From: Parahoeflea olei
GTDB lineage: Bacteria > Pseudomonadota > Alphaproteobacteria > Rhizobiales > Rhizobiaceae
Assembly: GCF_001703635.1 (NCBI RefSeq)
Contig: NZ_LQZT01000001.1
Location: forward strand, 359,150-423,149
Length of the DNA: 64,000 bases
Direction of reading: 5' to 3'
Shown: positions 36,789 through 46,998 of the stretch, in pieces
Layout: each line of letters starts with the position of its first letter
How positions within the stretch are numbered: position 1 is the first letter of the stretch
Notes under the pieces: model-generated
What the model saw: the letters and a program-made list of their open reading frames with translations, nothing else
Database searches by the model: none
Told to the model about the DNA's origin: nothing
Position numbers and translations under genes: made by a program

Positions 36789-37793
36789 TCAGTTCGATCC
36801 GTTCGAGGCCACGGCGGCTTCGATCAGGTCGGCGCCGATGTCGCCTTCGAACTTGCTCCACACCGGCTTCATGGTGTCGACCCAGGCCTGGCGCTGCTCT
36901 GGCGACAGCTCGCGGATGGTTCCGCCCGCGTCGAGGATGTTCTGGCGGTTCTTGTCCTCGGTCGCGGCCACTGCGGCGTTGGCTTCAATCGTCACCTCGT
37001 CCACGATCTTGACGAACTGGTCACGCATCTCCGGCTCGAGGCTGTTGAGCCATTCCGTGGAGGTCACCAGCAGATAGGCAAGCAGCTGGTGGTTGGTTTC
37101 GGTGATGCCGTCCTGCACCTCGAAGAACTTCTGGGTGTAGATGTTCGACCAGGAGTTTTCCTGGCCGTCGACCACGCCCGTCTGCAGTGCGCCATAGACT
37201 TCCTTGAAGGCGAGCTTCTGGGCCGAACCGCCCATGGCTTCGATCATGGCTTCGGCCACGTCGGAGGTCTGGATGCGGAACTTGAGCCCGTTGGCGTCAG
37301 TGGGCAGCAGCAGCGGCTTGTTGGCCGAGAACTGCTTGAGGCCCGACGACCAGTAGCCGAGCCCGGTGTAGCCCACGTCTTCCATCACGGTGAGCAGGCC
37401 CTTGCCGGAATCCGACTGAATGAAGGTATCGACCGCCTTCAGGCTCGAGAACAGGAACGGAAGGTCGAACAGGCGATATTTGAGCGTGTAGGCCTCGAAC
37501 TTCGACAGCGAGGGCGCGGCAAGCTGGACGTCGCCGAGCAGCAGCGCCTCGAGAACCTTGTCGTCGTCGAACAGGGTCGAGTTCGGGAAGACCTCCATGC
37601 AGGCCTTGCCGTTCATCTCTTCGTTGACGCGTTCGGCCAGACGCGTGGCGGCATCGCCCTTCGGATGACCGGTCGCGGCCACGACGTGGCTGAACTTGAT
37701 GACCATCTCGCCGTCATCGCAATTGGCCGAGGCGGCATTGGCGGTCAGCAGGAGTGCGGCAGCCGAAACGGCGCCGAGAAGCAGGTTTTTCAT
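36789..37793 (-). CDS. dctP: TRAP C4-dicarboxylate substrate-binding protein
   Basis: 334-residue periplasmic binding protein. Sec signal peptide MKNLLLGAVSAAALLLTANA ending ASA; mature DctP features VIKFSHVVAATGHPKGDAATRLAERV, FPNSTLFDDDKVLEALLLGDVQLA, LKFRIQTSDVAEAMIEAMGG and GVVDGQENSWSNIYTQKFFEVQ. The last is the conserved ligand-site region for C4-dicarboxylates (succinate, fumarate, malate). GGAGG precedes the ATG. It is transcribed from a consensus sigma-54 promoter just upstream and follows dctB-dctD. Confidence 0.94.
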   Translation of the reverse strand: MKNLLLGAVSAAALLLTANAASANCDDGEMVIKFSHVVAATGHPKGDAATRLAERVNEEMNGKACMEVFPNSTLFDDDKVLEALLLGDVQLAAPSLSKFEAYTLKYRLFDLPFLFSSLKAVDTFIQSDSGKGLLTVMEDVGYTGLGYWSSGLKQFSANKPLLLPTDANGLKFRIQTSDVAEAMIEAMGGSAQKLAFKEVYGALQTGVVDGQENSWSNIYTQKFFEVQDGITETNHQLLAYLLVTSTEWLNSLEPEMRDQFVKIVDEVTIEANAAVAATEDKNRQNILDAGGTIRELSPEQRQAWVDTMKPVWSKFEGDIGADLIEAAVASNGSN

Positions 37794-37930
37794 TGGATGT
37801 CCTCCACTGCGGGCAGTTGCCCTGAACGGGTTGGCGAAGCGCGGCGCGGAGACATGTCCGGATGGCCAGGTCGCAACCCGGCGTCCTCCCGGCGATGTCC
37901 TCCCGTCCATCGCATTCAAGATTCCACCCT

Positions 37931-37946
37931 TGCAAGCACCGTGCCA
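37931..37946 (-). promoter_or_regulatory. Sigma-54 promoter of dctPQM
   Basis: The minus strand reads TGGCACGGTGCTTGCA, an exact match to the -24/-12 consensus TGGCAC-N5-TTGCA. It lies about 140 nt before the dctP start codon, so transcription should begin near 37920. Upstream (37986-38035) TTGCG occurs three times, possibly within the enhancer bound by DctD. The gene product of dctD, a sigma-54 activator, is encoded immediately upstream. Confidence 0.92.
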
Positions 37947-38080
37947 CTTCGCGCCAGATGGCAAAGCGTCGCAGTCCCCGCCCATTTGCGATGCCAGGAC
38001 CCGGCTTCGGTCCAAGTTGCGGCCCCGGATTGCGGGAAGGTGGGCAACAGCCGACACATGCGAATTCGGCCATGGGCGGC

Positions 38081-39469
<1,389 letters not shown>

Positions 39470-39514
39470 GCGAGTGGACCTTCTGAAACCATGCCGGCCG
39501 CGACTTGTCCAGCT

Positions 39515-41311
39515 TCAGCGGGCCTGATCGCCCCCTGCGGGCGCCATTGGTGGCGTGGAGACCGGGTCCACCGCTGCTGCTGCAGCGAGATCGATGGTGA
39601 AGCAGGCGCCGCCCTCCGGGCGGTTGCCGGCCGTAATCGCGCCGCCGAAATCGCGGATGATGTTGTCGGCGATCGACAGGCCGATGCCGATGCCTTCGCC
39701 CACTCCCTTGGTGGTGAAGAACGGATCGAACACCTGCGACACCTGATCGGGCGTGATCCCCGGCCCGTTGTCCGCCACCGTGACGAGCACCCGGTCGCCC
39801 GCGCGCCGGGCTTCGATCTCGATGCGCCCGCCAGGCCGGCCCGACAGGGCATCGATGGCATTGTTGACGAGATTGACGAAGACCTGGCCCAGCCGGATGC
39901 GCCCCCCCATGACATGAAGGCCGGCAACCTCCGGTGCGACGGCGATCTCCTCGATCCCGGCCGCGCGGGCGCGCGGGCGCGCCAGGAGCAGGGCCTCATC
40001 GATGATGGTGCCGAGCGGCACCGGGCCGATGGTGGCGCCCGGCTTGCGCGAGAACGACAGCAGCGTCCGCGACAGTTCCGCCATGCGTTCTACCAGCCCG
40101 TTGATGCGCGTCAGATTGCCGGCCACCTCGGAGGTCAGGCCGCGGTCGAGAAAGCGCAGGGCATTGTCGGCATAGGAGCGGATCGCCGCCAGCGGCTGGT
40201 TGTATTCGTGGCTGAGCGCCGTCGACATCTGGCCGAGGGCTGCGAGCTTGGCCGTCTGCACCAGTTCGTTCTGCGTCTTGCGCAGACGTTCCTCGGCAGC
40301 ACGGCGGACGTCGACCTCATGGCTCAGCGACCGGTTGGTCACCGACAGGGCGCGGGTCCGGTCGCGCACCACCCGTTCGAGCCTGAGCGCCGTCGCCCTG
40401 TCGGCACGCGCGCGAATGATAACCACCTCGTTGCGCCGGAGCGCCACCAGCGCCACCAGCCCCGCAAGAAGACAGGCGAGCGTGGCGATCGCCGCGGCAT
40501 TGAAGCGGGCGGCGGAGACAGGGGCCGGGTCGGCCAGCACATGCAGGTCCCATTCGAGCAGCGGCAAGCGGCGCACCAGATCGAGCCGCTCCTCGAAGCC
40601 GCCATCAATCAGGTAGCGATCGATCCGGCCGGTCTGCCGCAAGTCCGAAAGCGGACGCTGGCGCCAGGCCGGATCATTGGCGAGGAACACGGTGCCCGAC
40701 TTGTCGGTGACGAAGATGCGCCGCGCCGACAGCGCCCAGGCAGCCTCCACGCGGTAGAAATCCACATAGACGACGACGGCGCCGACGAACCGGCCGTCGC
40801 GGCGAACCCCGGAGGAGAAGGCATAGGTCCGTTGCCCTTCGCCATAGGACAGGGCCGCACGGCCGAGCCGGCCCTGCCGCGCGACCTCGATCAGGGCGGG
40901 CACATCCTCGGCACTGGCCACACCGGACCCGCGCGCATTGGCCAGCAGCTCACCGTTGGCAAAGAAAAAGGCCACGTCCATGGCAGCCGACATCGCCGCG
41001 ATCTCCACGGCGGTGCGGCGGGCGTCGAGCGCCTGCGCATTGCCGTCGGCATCGCGGATGAACAAGGCCCGGATTGAGGATTGCCTCGACAGAAGCGGCG
41101 GCAGCAGCCGGTATTTGTCGAGCACGCCCGACAGCACCTCTGTCTGCACCGAAAGCGTTTCCCCAGCCTTCTGCATCACGTCCGACAGCGCCTGATGCTG
41201 GGCCGAGCGCACCGACCAGGCGACCACCACGGCCGAGATCAGCGCCCAGACCACGAACAGGCCGGTGCGGACAAGGCGGAACTGTTTCTCGATGGCGACG
41301 CGCGAACCCAT
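39515..41311 (-). CDS. dctB: C4-dicarboxylate sensor histidine kinase
   Basis: 598-residue membrane kinase. Transmembrane helices at about 12-33 and 270-292 enclose a periplasmic sensor (double-PAS type, with RAALSYGEGQRTYAFSSGVR). The kinase core has the phospho-His in ALSHEYNQPLAAI (H368), the N box FVNLVNNAIDAL and ATP lid motifs VADNGPGI and GIGIGLSIADNI. This matches DctB, which senses C4-dicarboxylates and phosphorylates DctD. First gene of the dctBD pair. Confidence 0.95.
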   Translation of the reverse strand: MGSRVAIEKQFRLVRTGLFVVWALISAVVVAWSVRSAQHQALSDVMQKAGETLSVQTEVLSGVLDKYRLLPPLLSRQSSIRALFIRDADGNAQALDARRTAVEIAAMSAAMDVAFFFANGELLANARGSGVASAEDVPALIEVARQGRLGRAALSYGEGQRTYAFSSGVRRDGRFVGAVVVYVDFYRVEAAWALSARRIFVTDKSGTVFLANDPAWRQRPLSDLRQTGRIDRYLIDGGFEERLDLVRRLPLLEWDLHVLADPAPVSAARFNAAAIATLACLLAGLVALVALRRNEVVIIRARADRATALRLERVVRDRTRALSVTNRSLSHEVDVRRAAEERLRKTQNELVQTAKLAALGQMSTALSHEYNQPLAAIRSYADNALRFLDRGLTSEVAGNLTRINGLVERMAELSRTLLSFSRKPGATIGPVPLGTIIDEALLLARPRARAAGIEEIAVAPEVAGLHVMGGRIRLGQVFVNLVNNAIDALSGRPGGRIEIEARRAGDRVLVTVADNGPGITPDQVSQVFDPFFTTKGVGEGIGIGLSIADNIIRDFGGAITAGNRPEGGACFTIDLAAAAAVDPVSTPPMAPAGGDQAR

Positions 41312-41375
41312 CGCCGGACTTTAACGGCTTTTGGGAGCCGGGCAAGCAGCCCCGGCCCCCGGCATGCCGCGCCGG

Positions 41376-42074
41376 TCAGACCTTGGCGGCGGCGACGGTG
41401 GCCTCGATGTGATCGACCAGCGCATCGGCGAGCCCGAGCCGGCCGGCAAGCAGGTCGAGGAAGCCGCGCTCGGCACGGGTGTCCGGATCGATCGTCAGCC
41501 GCGCGGCGGTGAACATTTCCACCTTCTGCGCCTCGCTCGAAGCGGAGGCGACGATCGCGTCCATGTCGACGGGCTTGGCAAGTTCGTCGGCGAGAAAGTC
41601 GACGGCATCCTGTCCCAGGCCGGACAGTGCGAGCTTGTCCTGGATCCGGGCCCGTTCCGCTTCATCGACATGGCCGTCGGCGCGGGCGGCAGCAATCATC
41701 ACCCTGACGAGCGACAGCGCGAAATCGGCGCTGCCCGCCTGGCCTTCGGGCGAAAACGGTGTTCCCTGCGGCGGCGGCAGAAGCTCCGGCTCGCCCGGCG
41801 CCTCCGCGGCCGCGGGGTCCTTGCCCGTCTGATAGTTCTTCCAGGCCTGATAGCCGAGACCCGCGATCGCGGCCATGCCGCCGAGCTTGAGCGCCGAGCC
41901 GGTGACGGCGCGGCCGGTACCGGTGCCCAGGAGCACCGCCAGGATCGCGCCGGTGGCGAGCGGATTGTCCTTGGCCATCTGCGTGGCCTGGGCCGCCTTG
42001 TCACGCACAGTGCCTTGCGTGCCGGGAACGTTGGAACCTAGAAACTGGTCGAGCAGGGCTTTGGGGTCAAACAT
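41376..42074 (-). CDS. DUF533 / TerB-like protein
   Basis: 232-residue protein of the YebE-type DUF533 family. N-terminal FDPKALLDQFLGS, a Gly/Ala-rich membrane-like segment (GAILAVLLGTGTGRAVTGSALKLGGMAAIAGLGY), then a helical C-terminal TerB-like domain (RVMIAAARADGHVDEAERARIQDKL, ERGFLDLLAGRLGLADALVDHIE). Function unknown; probably associated with the inner membrane. AAGGACC precedes the ATG. It lies between eda and dctB on the same strand without obvious linkage. Confidence 0.87.
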   Translation of the reverse strand: MFDPKALLDQFLGSNVPGTQGTVRDKAAQATQMAKDNPLATGAILAVLLGTGTGRAVTGSALKLGGMAAIAGLGYQAWKNYQTGKDPAAAEAPGEPELLPPPQGTPFSPEGQAGSADFALSLVRVMIAAARADGHVDEAERARIQDKLALSGLGQDAVDFLADELAKPVDMDAIVASASSEAQKVEMFTAARLTIDPDTRAERGFLDLLAGRLGLADALVDHIEATVAAAKV

Positions 42075-42183
42075 GAGATCCGGTCCTTGTCTTTGGCGCG
42101 GGCACGGGAGATCGCCACCGCTTCCTGCCTCAGATAGGCATGCGGGACCGCGCTTTCAAACCGGATGTGACTGGTGCCCGACG

Positions 42184-42822
42184 TCAGGCCGACAGCCGCG
42201 AGGCCTCGGTGGCGAGCCGGGTGATGCCGTCCCAGTCGCCGGCTTCGACCAGCGCCGAAGGGGCGACCCAGGAACCGCCGACGCAGATGACATTGGGCAG
42301 CGCCAGATAGTCGCGGGCATTGTCCGGCGTGATTCCGCCGGTGGGGCAGAACATCGCGCCCGCGAGCGGCGAGGAGAGCGACTTGAGATAGGCGGATCCG
42401 CCCGCCTGTTCGGCCGGGAAGAACTTCATCACCTCGTAGCCCTCTTCCCGCAGCGCCATCACCTCGCTTGCGGTGGCAGCACCCGGCAACAGCGGCACCG
42501 TCGACTTGCGCGCCACGTCGAGAAGCTCCTGGGTCGTGCCGGGCGAGACGATAAACTGCGAGCCGGCATCGACGGCCTGGTGATATTGCTCGGCATTGAG
42601 GACCGTGCCGGCGCCCGGCACCGCGCCCTCGACCTCATCGGCCACGGCGCGGATCGCCTCCAGCGCCACAGGCGTGCGCAGGGTGATTTCGATCGCCTTG
42701 AGGCCGCCTGCCACCAGCGCACGGGCGAGCGGCACAGCATGGGCCAGATCCTTGATGACGAGCACGGGGACGACGGGCTGCAGTTTCAGGATTGAAATCA
42801 GGGCTCGGGTCTTGTCACCCAT
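42184..42822 (-). CDS. eda: 2-keto-3-deoxy-6-phosphogluconate aldolase
   Basis: 212-residue class I aldolase of the Entner-Doudoroff pathway (KDPG to pyruvate and glyceraldehyde 3-phosphate; also 4-hydroxy-2-oxoglutarate). It shows QPVVPVLVIKDL, the catalytic Glu in KAIEITLRTPVAL, GAGTVLNAEQ, the Schiff-base lysine in YEVMKFFPAEQAGG, and PTGGITPDNA. The ATG at 42822 has AAAGGA upstream; the longer frame is rejected. Its hydroxy-oxoglutarate activity could matter for the nearby hydroxyproline genes, although they are on the other strand. Confidence 0.95.
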   Translation of the reverse strand: MGDKTRALISILKLQPVVPVLVIKDLAHAVPLARALVAGGLKAIEITLRTPVALEAIRAVADEVEGAVPGAGTVLNAEQYHQAVDAGSQFIVSPGTTQELLDVARKSTVPLLPGAATASEVMALREEGYEVMKFFPAEQAGGSAYLKSLSSPLAGAMFCPTGGITPDNARDYLALPNVICVGGSWVAPSALVEAGDWDGITRLATEASRLSA

Positions 42823-42964
42823 GTTGCAGGTCCTTTCGCGTCGTCTATCGGAGCGCTCCGAATAGCCTTTCGCGTCAAGCTTGTCCATCTTGACCGGGCT
42901 TTCCGCGCGGCCGGGACGCTGTGGCCAATTGCCTGAAACGCGCCAACGCGCTATTGCCGAAGCC

Positions 42965-43909
42965 ATGATGACACCCACCAGCACTCTCCCGACCAACCAG
43001 CCGGTCGTTGTCGCCGCGCTCTATCATTTCGCCCGGCTTGCGGATCACGCCGCCTTGCGCGCGCCGCTCGCGGAGCTGTGCGAAAGTTCCGACGTGAAGG
43101 GCACGCTGCTTCTCGCCCGCGAAGGCGTCAACGGCACCATCGCCGGCACGCGCGCAGGGATCGACGCGGTGCTCGCGCATCTGCGCGCGATCCCCGGTCT
43201 CGAAGCGCTCGAACACAAGGAAAGCTCCGCCCACACGATGCCGTTCCGGCGCATGAAGGTGCGCCTGAAGAAGGAGATCGTCACCATGGGCGTGCCCGAC
43301 ATCGATCCGCTCGAGGGCGTGGGCGCCTATGTCGATCCGGCCGACTGGAACAGGCTGATCTCGGACCCGGACACGATCATCATCGACACCCGCAACGACT
43401 ACGAGGTCGGCATCGGCACCTTCAGGGGCGCGATCAACCCCAAGACCGACACGTTCCGCGAGTTTCCCGAATGGGTCGACCAGGCTGGCCTTGACGACAA
43501 GAGCAAACCGATCGCGATGTTCTGCACCGGTGGCATCCGCTGCGAGAAGGCGACCGCCTTCATGCGCGCCAAGGGCTACGAGAATGTCTATCACCTGAAG
43601 GGCGGCATTCTCAAATATCTCGAAGAGGTGCCGGAGACCGAAAGCCTGTGGGAAGGCTCGTGCTTCGTCTTCGACGAACGCGTCGCCGTCACCCACGGCC
43701 TGCGCGAAGGCGACGAGATCCTCTGCCGCGCCTGCCGCAATCCGGTGACGCCGGAGGAACAGGCCTCGGAACTGTTCGAGGAAGGCGTGTCCTGCCCGCA
43801 TTGCTTCCATGAACGCAGCGACGAGGACCGCGAACGCTACCGCATGCGCCACCGCCAGATGCTGGCCGAACGCGCCCGCGCCGGCGCAGAAACGACGGAA
43901 GACGCATGA
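42965..43909 (+). CDS. trhO: Oxygen-dependent tRNA uridine(34) hydroxylase, rhodanese fold
   Basis: 314-residue TrhO/YceA protein, which hydroxylates U34 of certain tRNAs to 5-hydroxyuridine with oxygen. Features: N-terminal acylphosphatase-like region ([18 protein letters not shown]), the [20 protein letters not shown] motif, a rhodanese domain with active Cys in [15 protein letters not shown], and C-terminal zinc-ribbon-like pairs CRACRNPV and CPHCF. Starts at the first of two adjacent ATGs. It overlaps the following oxidoreductase by 4 nt, an odd partner. Confidence 0.93.
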   Translation: MMTPTSTLPTNQPVVVAALYHFARLADHAALRAPLAELCESSDVKGTLLLAREGVNGTIAGTRAGIDAVLAHLRAIPGLEALEHKESSAHTMPFRRMKVRLKKEIVTMGVPDIDPLEGVGAYVDPADWNRLISDPDTIIIDTRNDYEVGIGTFRGAINPKTDTFREFPEWVDQAGLDDKSKPIAMFCTGGIRCEKATAFMRAKGYENVYHLKGGILKYLEEVPETESLWEGSCFVFDERVAVTHGLREGDEILCRACRNPVTPEEQASELFEEGVSCPHCFHERSDEDRERYRMRHRQMLAERARAGAETTEDA

Positions 43910-45156
43910 GCGCGGGCGCCGAGCGAATCCTCGTCATCGGCGCCGGCATCGTCGGCATCGCCACGGCGGCGCAGCTCGCCGAGCGCGGCCATGACGTCAC
44001 CGTCCTCGACCGCACCGGCATTGCCGAGGAAACCAGCAAGGGCAACGCAGCCGCCCTCGCCTTCTCCGACATCATGCCGCTCGCCTCGCCCAAGATCCTG
44101 CTTCGGGCGCCGAAATGGCTTATTGACCCGCTTGGCCCGCTGTCGATCCACCCCTCTTATCTGCCCCGTCTCGCGCCCTGGCTGTGGCAGTTCTGGAAGG
44201 CCAGCCAGCCGGGCCGGCTCGAAGCCTCCATCCGCACCCAGACCGCGCTGATGCGGCTTGCCGAAAGCGAGATGATGGCGCTGGTCGACCGCGCCGGGAT
44301 TTCATCGATGGTGCGCCACGACGGCTCGCTCGAACTCTACGAGAGTGAAGCGGAATTCAGGGCCACGACAAAGGGCTGGGACGCGCGTGCAAAGGCCGGC
44401 ATCGGGTTCGAGCATGTCCGCGGCGCACGGCTCGCGGAGCTGCAGCCCGGCCTTGCACCGCGCTTCGTCGCCGGCACCTTCGTGCCGGGCTGGAAGACGG
44501 TCAGCGAACCGCAGCAGTTTGCAAAAGCGATCTGGCGCCATGCCGAAGCCAGCGGCGCGAAATTCGAACAGGCCGAGGTCGCGCGCCTTGTGCGCAGCGA
44601 GAACGGTCCCGCCGCGCGGCTTGCCGACGGCACCACCCGCCAGGCCGACCGCATCGTCGTCTGCGCCGGCGCCTGGTCCACCCGCCTTCTCGCCCCCGTC
44701 ACCAAGCTCACCATCCCGCTCGAAACCGAGCGCGGCTACAACACCACGCTGCCCGCCGGCGCCTTCGACGTGAAGCGTCAGCTGATCTTCGGCAATCACG
44801 GCTTCGTCGTCACGCCGCTCGACACCGGCCTGCGCGTCGGCGGCGCCGTCGAACTGGGCGGTCTCGACCTGCCGCCGAACTATGCGCGCTCGAAAGCCAT
44901 GCTCGACAAGGCGGCGGCCTTCCTGCCGGGGCTGACGACGCAGGGCGGCACCGAATGGATGGGCTTCCGCCCGTCGCTGCCCGACACGCTGCCGGTGATC
45001 GGCGCGCTGCCCGAGGACCGCGCCATCCTGCTCGCCTTCGGCAACGGCCATCTGGGCCTCACCCAGTCCGCGGCCATGGGCCGGCTGGTGGCGGATCTGG
45101 TGTCCGGCAGCAAGCCCGCCATTGACATTGCCGCCTGCCGGCCCGACCGTTTCTGA
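43906..45156 (+). CDS. FAD-dependent D-amino acid dehydrogenase (probable D-hydroxyproline dehydrogenase)
   Basis: 416-residue DadA-type flavoenzyme. N-terminal FAD motif [64 protein letters not shown], and the C-terminal [17 protein letters not shown] and [21 protein letters not shown]. The next gene, 24 bp downstream, is a hydroxyproline 2-epimerase, so the likely substrate is cis-4-hydroxy-D-proline, oxidised to a pyrroline carboxylate. General D-amino acid oxidation is the alternative. Translationally coupled to trhO. Confidence 0.88.
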   Translation: MSAGAERILVIGAGIVGIATAAQLAERGHDVTVLDRTGIAEETSKGNAAALAFSDIMPLASPKILLRAPKWLIDPLGPLSIHPSYLPRLAPWLWQFWKASQPGRLEASIRTQTALMRLAESEMMALVDRAGISSMVRHDGSLELYESEAEFRATTKGWDARAKAGIGFEHVRGARLAELQPGLAPRFVAGTFVPGWKTVSEPQQFAKAIWRHAEASGAKFEQAEVARLVRSENGPAARLADGTTRQADRIVVCAGAWSTRLLAPVTKLTIPLETERGYNTTLPAGAFDVKRQLIFGNHGFVVTPLDTGLRVGGAVELGGLDLPPNYARSKAMLDKAAAFLPGLTTQGGTEWMGFRPSLPDTLPVIGALPEDRAILLAFGNGHLGLTQSAAMGRLVADLVSGSKPAIDIAACRPDRF

Positions 45157-45180
45157 TCACACCGCACGAAAGAGCAAGCC

Positions 45181-46185
45181 ATGGCGCGTACCCGTTTCTT
45201 CTGCATCGACGGTCACACCTGCGGCAATCCGGTCCGTGTCGTCACCGGCGGCGCGCCCCGGCTCGAGGGCGGGACCATGCTCGAGCGCCGCGCCCATTTC
45301 CTCAGAGACTACGACTGGATCCGCACCGGGCTGATGTTCGAGCCGCGCGGCCACGACATGATGTCGGGCGCGATCCTCTATCCGCCGACCCGCGAGGATT
45401 GCGACATCGCCTTCCTGTTCATCGAGACCTCGGGCTGCCTGCCGATGTGCGGCCATGGCACCATCGGCACTGTCACCATGGCGATCGAGAACGGGCTGGT
45501 GAGCCCGCGCGAACCCGGGACGCTCGCCATTGACACCCCGGCCGGCCGCATCGTCGCCCGCTACCGGCAGGAAGGGCGCAAGGTCAAGGAAGTGCGGCTC
45601 ACCAATGTGCCAGCCTTCCTGCATTCGACCGGCATCCGCACGTTCTGCGAGGGCTTGGGCGAGATCACCGTCGATGTCGCCTATGGCGGCAATTTCTACG
45701 CCATCGTCGATGCGCAGGAGAACTTTGCCGACATGGCGGCGTTCTCGGCGGCCGACCTGGTACGCATGAGCCCCGCTTTGCGCGAGCGGTTGAACGCCGA
45801 GCATGACTTCGTCCACCCCGAAAAACCCGACATCCGCGGCCTGAGCCATATTCTCTGGACCGGCGCTCCGACGGTGGACGGGGCACATTCCCGCAATGCG
45901 GTGTTTTACGGCGACAAGGCGATCGACCGCTCGCCCTGCGGCACCGGCACCTCGGCGCGGATGGCGCAGTGGGCGGCCAAGGGCAAGCTCGCGCCGGGCG
46001 ACGATTTCGTGCACGAAAGCATCATCGGCTCACTGTTTCACGGCCGGGTCGAAGCGGCGGCAGAGGTGGCGGGCAAGCCCGCGATCATTCCCTCGATTGC
46101 CGGCTGGGCGGTCGAAACCGGGCTCAACACCATCACCATCGACGACGAGGAAGACCCCTTCGCCCACGGTTTCGTGGTGCGCTGA
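45181..46185 (+). CDS. 4-hydroxyproline 2-epimerase (proline racemase family)
   Basis: 334-residue cofactor-independent epimerase that interconverts trans-4-hydroxy-L-proline and cis-4-hydroxy-D-proline. Both catalytic cysteines are present: C90 in LPMCGHGTIG and C253 in DRSPCGTGTSARMA, which argues against the dehydratase subgroup (Thr in place of the first Cys... second site). DGHTCGNPVRVV is a family signature. AAAGAG lies before the ATG. With the upstream flavoenzyme it forms the first two steps of hydroxyproline breakdown; the later deaminase and dehydrogenase are not in this window. Confidence 0.93.
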   Translation: MARTRFFCIDGHTCGNPVRVVTGGAPRLEGGTMLERRAHFLRDYDWIRTGLMFEPRGHDMMSGAILYPPTREDCDIAFLFIETSGCLPMCGHGTIGTVTMAIENGLVSPREPGTLAIDTPAGRIVARYRQEGRKVKEVRLTNVPAFLHSTGIRTFCEGLGEITVDVAYGGNFYAIVDAQENFADMAAFSAADLVRMSPALRERLNAEHDFVHPEKPDIRGLSHILWTGAPTVDGAHSRNAVFYGDKAIDRSPCGTGTSARMAQWAAKGKLAPGDDFVHESIIGSLFHGRVEAAAEVAGKPAIIPSIAGWAVETGLNTITIDDEEDPFAHGFVVR

Positions 46186-46213
46186 CCCGACCACCGCTCT
46201 GTCATTCGCCACC

Positions 46214-46918
46214 TCAGGCGAGCGCCGGATCCGGCAGTTTGGCCTCGACCCACTCTTCCGCGCCGCAATGCCGGCAGGCGATCTCTTGCGCCTGCTGCAG
46301 CGTCCCGCAGGCAAAGCAGCAATAGGTCGTGTCCGCCGCGGAAGCCGGATCGCGCTGCGGCAAGGGACAGATCTCGTGCGGCGGCACGATCGGCAGGCCA
46401 GCCAGGGGCTGCTTCGCCCGAAACACGCTCAGATCACCATTGGCCTCAAGAAAGGCGTGCTCGACTTCTCCCAGATTGCTGATGCCTTCAAGCCGCAGCA
46501 GCGCCAGCACCTCGGCCTTGCCCATGCCACGGCTCGAGGTCTGGTCGGGATTGAGCCGCCCCTGGCGCACGATCCAGGTGGGCATGCCGTCGATCGTCCG
46601 TTGCGCCCTGTCGGACCTGAGGATCAGATAATCGAGCCCCTTGTTGATCAGCACCACGATGGTGATCACCAGCATGGCATGGAGGAGCGGCACGTCCGGG
46701 TAGAACAGCGAATCCCCCACCGCCGAGCCGAGCGCGATCACCAGCAGGAATTCGACCATCGACAGCTGCGAGATGCTGCGCCCGCCGATCCACCGGATCA
46801 GCCCGAAGGTGTAGACATAGATCACGACCGTGCGGAACAGGATCTCCCACAGGAACGCCGGCGGCGGATCGCCGATGAGCATGCGTGCCCAGTCGAAGGG
46901 GACGACGACTTGATCCAT
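46214..46918 (-). CDS. DUF421 (YetF-type) membrane protein with C-terminal zinc ribbon
   Basis: 234-residue protein. N-terminal helices (FRTVVIYVYTFGLIRWIGG, LSMVEFLLVIALGSAVGD, LHAMLVITIVVLINKGLDYL) and the DUF421 domain (PTWIVRQGRLNPDQTSSRGMGKAEVLALLR) are clear. The end adds a CxxC...CxxC pair (CFACGTLQQAQEIACRHCG), a likely zinc ribbon not found in ordinary YetF proteins. The ATG has GGAG upstream; the frame stays open far upstream inside the beta-glucosidase gene, but that extension is antisense-like noise. Convergent with the epimerase, 28 bp apart. Confidence 0.87.
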   Translation of the reverse strand: MDQVVVPFDWARMLIGDPPPAFLWEILFRTVVIYVYTFGLIRWIGGRSISQLSMVEFLLVIALGSAVGDSLFYPDVPLLHAMLVITIVVLINKGLDYLILRSDRAQRTIDGMPTWIVRQGRLNPDQTSSRGMGKAEVLALLRLEGISNLGEVEHAFLEANGDLSVFRAKQPLAGLPIVPPHEICPLPQRDPASAADTTYCCFACGTLQQAQEIACRHCGAEEWVEAKLPDPALA

Positions 46919-46998
46919 GGGCGAAGGCTCCGTGCGGTTGACCGCACTCAAACGTATGGTCGCGAGCCTTGTTCCACCTCGACCGGACGAATTCGACC

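Noticed and set aside
34180..37077. 965-codon open frame on the plus strand
   Set aside because: It runs antisense to the dctM, dctQ and dctP genes, has a His/Arg/Asp/Gln-rich composition typical of GC-rich shadow frames, and resembles no protein family.
41321..41340. 5-bp hairpin CGGCT/AGCCG between DUF533 and dctB genes
   Set aside because: Too short and without a U-tract on the minus strand to call a terminator.
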